Assembly: GCA_003024985.2 (NCBI GenBank)
Contig: PXIH01S0011242.1
Strand: one strand, 5' to 3'
Source of the DNA: Euperipatoides rowelli
Lineage: Eukaryota; Onychophora; Udeonychophora; Euonychophora; Peripatopsidae
Length of the DNA stretch: 11,244 nucleotides
Within the stretch, counting starts at the first letter, position 1. The number at the start of each line of letters is the position of its first letter. Under the pieces are notes generated by a model. It did not search any database and was not told the origin of the DNA. It saw only the letters and a program-made list of their open reading frames with translations. Shown here piece by piece: positions 7,376 through 11,244 of the stretch. The position numbers and the translations under genes are program-made.

Positions 7376-7939
7376 TTCTTCACATACAAATCAGATTGTA
7401 GATCAGCCACTTGCACTAAATGGTTTGGAAGCCTTATTTTTTTATTTACATTCAGCGTTTTTTATAAAAACAACTCGAAATAAACACAAGTAGGTTGAAA
7501 ATAAAACTTAGTTTTAATGTTTTTATTTGCATTAAAAAATACATTATATTCTCTCAGAATGTTGGAAATCTTAGTAAAATATTTAAGTTTTACTATCGAT
7601 TTGGGTATAGGCCTACTGCAAACATCTTTTGGAAAACAATAATTTTTTTTATTTTCATCAACTCAGATGTTTTCAAATTTAATTTAAATTTTAAGTTGGT
7701 CTACTATCAAAAACCAACTTACTAAAGTAACTAAGATTTCAATTGAAATATTCGGTTATTAAGCGATCACCCTTATGATTTCATAGCGTTAACTGAGCTT
7801 TAAGGGATCAAACTGTCGCAAATTTAATGGTTCATCATTATTGCATTAATTAATTATCAGTAATTAACCATTTTTACTAATTTAAATAACTATTAGGCAA
7901 TAAAGGACTATAAAACAATAAGGCAAAGCAGCACACATA

Positions 7940-8006
7940 TACAGTAAGTTACGGAATTTTAAATTGAAAAAAATATATTATATATTTCCGTGATTAGCCT
8001 ACTGTA
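7940..8006. repeat. imperfect inverted repeat, MITE-like
   Basis: TACAGTA (7940-7946) plus CGGAA (7952-7956) pair with TTCCG (7986-7990) plus TACTGTA (8000-8006), with short unequal spacers between the two stem blocks and an AT-rich centre. It may be a tiny foldback element or the remains of TIR ends brought together by deletion. Confidence 0.4.
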
Positions 8007-8228
8007 CTCATCTTTCTCTTCCAAAAATAATGTAAACATAAATTTGTACTTCAATTTTACATTTAAATACTTTTTGAATCAAAATTCTAAGTGTAGACTG
8101 ATATAATTTGACTTGTAAAATGAAGTATTCAAATTTGAAATTACTTTTTTAAAAAGTAAAATTAATTTCTTCATTTACAGTCATCTCCATGATTAGTTTC
8201 TAAAGACATATTGTTATGTAAGCAATAT

Positions 8229-8266
8229 TAAGCAATATTATTATTGTTCAATAAGAATATTACTTA
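8229..8266. repeat. AT-rich foldback, 17-bp arms
   Basis: The arm 8229-8245 (TAAGCAATATTATTATT) and the arm 8250-8266 pair with two mismatches across a 4-base GTTC loop. The preceding bases repeat AGCAATATTA in tandem (8221-8240). Confidence 0.5.
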
Positions 8267-8662
8267 AAGTCATAGATCCATTTTACCACCAGGAATTTAA
8301 ATATTATTTTTAAAAGTAACTAACCATTGTTGATTAGAAAGAAAACCATTGTTACTTAGATAGACCAAGAAAACTGTTTACTATTCAAGGTACTTTGCAA
8401 AATGACTTGTATATTTGGAGGAATGGAATGTATTGTATCTTAATGATAATGATTGTTCTTATTAAAATTAAAACTTTACTTAAAGAATTATATTAAATTA
8501 TATTATCTTTGAAATATTAAAATTTTGATAAGTTTATATTTTAAGGATTTCTAATATTATTTCCAGTGTATATAAATTATCAAAGATTATTAACGGTGGA
8601 CGCAGTTCCATTTCTCTGACAGCTCATAATGAGTGGATAATTGTTAAATATAAGTTACACAA

Positions 8663-8670
8663 CATAAACA
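8663..8670. repeat. left target-site duplication of hAT-like element
   Basis: CATAAACA here matches CATAAACA at 9687-9694. Eight bases is the hAT length, but on this side two extra bases (AA) separate it from the TIR. Confidence 0.5.
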
Positions 8671-8776
8671 AACAGTGCCATAACTAGTTTTCATGTGCCC
8701 TGTGCAGGATTTTATTTTGACCACATATCTTTTTTGGTGAAAATAATAAAACAAATGAGATATAACAACGATGACT

Positions 8777-9012
8777 GTAGTTTTATTCGAGTCAGGAGAA
8801 CGCTCCGACTCGCAACTCCATGTCGCTGGTTCGAATCCATGGACAACCCTTCTTGGATTAAACATTGTACATGAAGTAAAAGAAAAAAAAAATTGGCAAT
8901 TAGTAATTCCTGTTTATATGAGGAAGATTGTAATTAATTCCATTTATTGTATATACTTGTAAATAAAAGTTCTAGCTTCCGTGAAGGCGAAAACATATTT
9001 TTAAAACAAAAT
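8777..9012 (+). mobile_element. SINE-B, tRNA-derived SINE in hAT-like element
   Basis: A perfect B box GGTTCGAATCC stands at 8828-8838, preceded by tRNA-like sequence (GTCAGGAGAACGCTCC...); the A box is degraded. A short AT-rich body leads to a 3' tail TTGTAAATAAAAGT, a small hairpin (CTTC CGT GAAG, 8976-8986), AAACATATTT and an A-rich end. Probable target-site duplications are CAACGATGACT (8766-8776) and CAACATGACT (9013-9022), differing by one base indel. The tail is shared with SINE-D (10604-10984), showing a common 3' partner LINE. Frames crossing this element on both strands are not genes. Confidence 0.7.
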
Positions 9013-9084
9013 CAACATGACTTTTTATATCCAGTATATTATTATTTGATTTCAATAAATATTCTAAGAACAATGACTATATTT

Positions 9085-9365
9085 TTTAAATAAATAAAAA
9101 AATGTGATATAACAATTGTTTATTAATATTTTTTGTTTACAGAAGAAAAATATACAAGATCATTCAGATGTAGGCCTATTTATAAATGAAAACAATTATT
9201 TTAATTATACCTTTTCTGGCTTTCATTTTAGCAAATTCTGCATTTTATTTACAATTGATGTCGAAATAAAACTTGCCACTTTCGTGCACTGGGTCTGTCC
9301 AGGATCGAACCTACGACCTTTTACATGCACAAACTCCGGCAGCCAACAGCCTAGACCACTGTTGT
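9085..9365 (-). mobile_element. SINE-C, tRNA-derived SINE in hAT-like element
   Basis: Read on the minus strand from 9365, the head has an A-box-like TGGTCTAGGCTGTTGG and a B box whose complement GGATCGAACC lies at 9302-9311. The post-head segment (plus-strand CGAAATAAAACTTGCCA, 9262-9278) matches SINE-A at 1627-1644, so the two belong to one family or share a body module. The A-rich tail lies near 9085-9100 in complement. ACTATATTT at 9076-9084 and 9366-9374 is the likely target-site duplication. The rest of the body is diverged from SINE-A, suggesting an older copy or another subfamily. Confidence 0.68.
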
Positions 9366-9596
9366 ACTATATTTAAATATATTACGGTATTTTCAATCGG
9401 TTCTTGTGCATTAATTGATATTAAATAATTCTTAATGAATTTTAACTTGCTAAACCTTTCTCACCTGAAAGTCAAAATCACTTGACAGATCTTGCAAAAT
9501 AAATAAATAATGAAAAAATTATATGAATGTATTTTTGAGATTTGTATTATTTAATAAAGCTTATCTACCGGTTTTCACATAAACATGAAATGGGAC

Positions 9597-9621
9597 CCTG
9601 AAATGTTAGTTCCATTTCAGG
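9597..9621. repeat. perfect 9-bp palindrome in hAT-like right end
   Basis: CCTGAAATG (9597-9605) and CATTTCAGG (9613-9621) pair exactly around TTAGTTC. Subterminal palindromes near TIRs can serve as transposase contacts in DNA transposons. Confidence 0.6.
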
Positions 9622-9686
9622 ACCTCCCCCCTTCTCCCCTTTCGTCTTGGGCCCTGTACCTGTGCACCTGCCTAGTTATGGCACTG

Positions 9687-10037
9687 CATAAACATATTTT
9701 GAAAATAAGTTCATCAATAATATTTTACTTTTTTTAAATTTAAAAAAAAAATATTGGATTTATTGAAAAGGAGAAAATTAAAATAAGACACAATCATTCA
9801 AAATTAAGTACTTTGATTTCATGTTACATTTCCTGGAAATAGTAACTATGTTCAGTTACTAATAATAATAGAAGCTTGAAATTGTTCACTAAAAAAAAGT
9901 ACCTTTCTGTTGTCTTTATGGAATAATAAAATAGACCAATTAGACTAACTTTGTTACTAGCTGTCTATGATGTTTAAATGACAAATCAAAATTTTGAGCT
10001 TTAGAATTAAAATTAGGTGTTATTATTGAAAATAAAA
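9687..10037. other. AT-rich spacer, nothing recognised
   Basis: Apart from the right 8-base TSD of the hAT-like element at 9687-9694, no coding frame, repeat or RNA signature was seen. It separates two DNA transposons. Confidence 0.6.
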
Positions 10038-10092
10038 TACATCAGAACCTCGAGTTGAGTTTAAGTTAGGTTCCTAAAATATGTAACTCATA

Positions 10093-10106
10093 TTGAAGCG
10101 CTTCAA
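10093..10106. repeat. 14-base perfect palindrome
   Basis: TTGAAGCGCTTCAA is its own reverse complement and lies about 55 bases inside the left TIR of the pogo-like element, flanked by TCGAG-type words. Confidence 0.7.
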
Positions 10107-10603
10107 ATCGAGTATTAAATTTCATTGAAATGCAAGAAACAGGTTCCTGTGCTACAAACAGTACCTTTAATTTTTTAAGTGTACTGTATAAAAGAAACAA
10201 ATTTTTCCTTTTCCAGTCATGTTTATCTAACTATAATAAGGAGGAAGTTTGGTCATGATGTCTGTCAAGCTGCTCGGCCATCTTCGGCGAGTCGATGATG
10301 CCCAAAGATGTTTTCGCTCTATTTTCTATATCCGTCATTTTTAACGGGTTTTTAAATTATCGCTGTTATAGCAAGCTAAGAAGGATTTTTGATGGGCTTT
10401 TAAACTAGTTTATTAATAATCTTCATAAAAAAGTTGATTTTAGTAAAATTATATTAAATTAAGTGACACTTGGCACAAATTTTATAAAATAAATCAAAAT
10501 GACAGCACTAGAATGTTTTTTTTGTTAAATTTACTTATTAAACTCTTACAAACAACTCAATGATGAAGAAAACTATTCAAAATGAAAAAACAAAAATCAA
10601 TAG

Positions 10604-10984
10604 TCGAGGTGCGGTGGTCCAGTCAGTAACACGCAGGACTGACACATGCTCAGACATAGCGTACCGAGGACAGGTTCGATGCCCAAGGGCGCCAGCATCT
10701 CTCCATTTTTTTCCGGACCACGTTAAAAGGTGCTGTTTTTCTATATATAAAAATACCGTCAAAAGTACGATTGCAGAAAAAATACATCGCTAATCGCTGG
10801 GTCTCAAAAATGGTTAAACCGGAGCTAGGAAAAATGGTGCTCGTGAAGAACTAACCTAGTATAATTAATTACAGATGAAGACCATCGAATAAGATTCTGA
10901 GATAGGAGAATGTATAACATATATTTGTAAATAAAGTCAGTTTCTCCTCCTGTAATAAGGAGAGAAACATATTTAAAAAAAAAA
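10604..10984 (+). mobile_element. SINE-D, tRNA-derived SINE in pogo-like element
   Basis: The head has an A-box-like GGTGGTCCAGTCAGTAA (about 10613-10629) and a B box GGTTCGATGCC (10673-10683), in typical Pol III spacing. A longer body follows than in SINE-B. The 3' end reads TTTGTAAATAAAGTC, then a hairpin with stem TCTCCT/AGGAGA (10943-10948, 10958-10963), then GAAACATATTT and an A10 tail. The same tail order occurs in SINE-B. The flanking repeats CAAAAATCAATAG (10591-10603) and CAAATAAACAAATAG (10986-11000) are only approximate, so the TSD is uncertain. Frames on either strand through the head are not genes. I do not recognise a named family. Confidence 0.68.
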
Positions 10985-11059
10985 GCAAATAAACAAATAG
11001 GCTTTATTTACTAACAACGAAATGACTCGAATCAAAATGTGAGTCGAGGCTCTGATGTA

Positions 11060-11244
11060 ATAGATTTCAAACAACAAACTGAAAAAATTTGCTCCGATAA
11101 AGCAAATATATTCTGTCTAGTAACACCCGGCCAAAGTCTAGGATTAGAATCAGCCCATTAAAATAATACAGTATAGATATGAAATTAAGAAAAATTAGCC
11201 TAAATAGCATTTTTTAAAAAACATGGTTCTATACTTTTCTTAAA
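11060..11244. other. AT-rich end of window, nothing recognised
   Basis: No open frame, repeat or motif stands out in this final stretch. Confidence 0.6.

Larger units (their letters stand above)
7011..8672. other. AT-rich non-coding DNA with hairpins
   Basis: No gene or known element was recognised. A frame open at 7495-7725 encodes a low-complexity Phe/Ile/Lys/Asn-rich chain with no motif and is best explained by base composition. Three inverted repeats (7348-7375, 7940-8006, 8229-8266) and a 12-base palindrome AGGCTATAGCCT (about 7094-7105) are the only structure. The 3' LTR of the gypsy element would be expected in the first few hundred bases but could not be delimited without its partner. 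Confidence 0.5.
8673..9686. mobile_element. hAT-like non-autonomous DNA transposon with two nested SINEs
   Basis: CAGTGCCATAACTAG (8673-8687) and its exact reverse complement CTAGTTATGGCACTG (9672-9686) form 15-bp perfect TIRs. Beyond them both ends carry related GTGC.../CAGGGCCC-type strings. TIRs beginning CAGTGSCRTAAC are a familiar hAT signature, and an 8-base repeat CATAAACA flanks the element. SINE-B (8777-9012, plus) and SINE-C (9085-9365, minus) lie inside; without them the element is about 480 bases, too short for a transposase, and none was seen. A palindrome CCTGAAATG/CATTTCAGG (9597-9621) and a CT-rich run lie near the right end. Mobilisation would have needed a transposase encoded elsewhere. 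The superfamily assignment rests on ends and TSD length only. Confidence 0.65.
10040..11057. mobile_element. pogo/Tc1-mariner-like non-autonomous element with nested SINE
   Basis: The left end CATCAGAACCTCGAGTTGAG (10040-10059) and the right end, whose reverse complement starts CATCAGAGCCTCGACT (11057 back to 11042), agree in 13 of the first 14 bases. Each is bordered by TA (10038-10039 and 11058-11059), the Tc1/mariner target. The AGAACCTCGA-type TIR and repeated TCGA-containing subterminal words (ATCGAG near 10107, ACTCGAATC near 11025) suggest the pogo/Tigger branch. A 14-base perfect palindrome TTGAAGCGCTTCAA is at 10093-10106. A GC-richer patch (10260-10320) has no recognisable coding. 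SINE-D sits near the right end; without it the element is about 620 bases and has no transposase. Confidence 0.65.

Noticed and set aside
7495-7725. Plus-strand open frame of 76 codons
   Set aside because: Phe/Ile/Lys/Asn-rich translation typical of random AT-rich DNA; no domain, no supporting signals.
9116-9376. Plus-strand open frame of 86 codons
   Set aside because: It is the antisense reading of SINE-C and its flank.
10560-10793. Overlapping open frames on both strands
   Set aside because: Both are readings through the tRNA-like head of SINE-D.
1-11244. CRISPR array, bacterial operon or phage
   Set aside because: No spaced direct repeats, ribosome binding sites or dense ORFs; every recognisable element is eukaryotic.

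Overview
This is an AT-rich, gene-poor eukaryotic window with no intact protein-coding gene. It is a mosaic of decayed transposable elements set in T-rich non-coding DNA. The organism cannot be fixed from sequence alone. An invertebrate, most likely an arthropod, is the best guess, based on the Ty3/gypsy pol type, short Pol III-promoter SINEs, a MADF-type DNA transposon, pogo-like and hAT-like TIRs, and frequent TAGGCCTA-like words.

Layout. 1-4134: T-rich, strand-asymmetric non-coding DNA with a plausible polyadenylation site near 754-790, two clear hairpins, and one complete minus-strand SINE (1406-1745) flanked by a perfect 18-bp target-site duplication. A short purine-rich stretch (3780-3932) may be a gag-like scrap. 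4135-4847: a PIF/Harbinger-like DNA transposon carrying a broken minus-strand MADF-domain gene; its right terminus is clipped. 4848-7010: the 3' half of a dead plus-strand Ty3/gypsy pol gene (end of RT, RNase H, integrase zinc finger, integrase core, GPY/F module). It is split inside the integrase zinc finger by a 5'-truncated LINE tail (5853-6080), and that tail contains a 62-bp exact duplication around a single N, which looks like an assembly artefact. 7011-8672: AT-rich DNA with imperfect hairpins only. 8673-9686: a hAT-like element with 15-bp perfect TIRs, holding two SINEs in opposite orientation. 9687-10039: nothing recognised. 10040-11057: a pogo/Tc1-mariner-like non-autonomous element with flanking TA, holding a fourth SINE. 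The rest is featureless.

No genes cooperate here. What stands out is the stratigraphy: older DNA transposons and an LTR element have been used as landing sites by younger non-LTR elements. Among the four SINEs, two share an internal body segment and two others share a 3' tail with a hairpin that differs in sequence but is kept in form.
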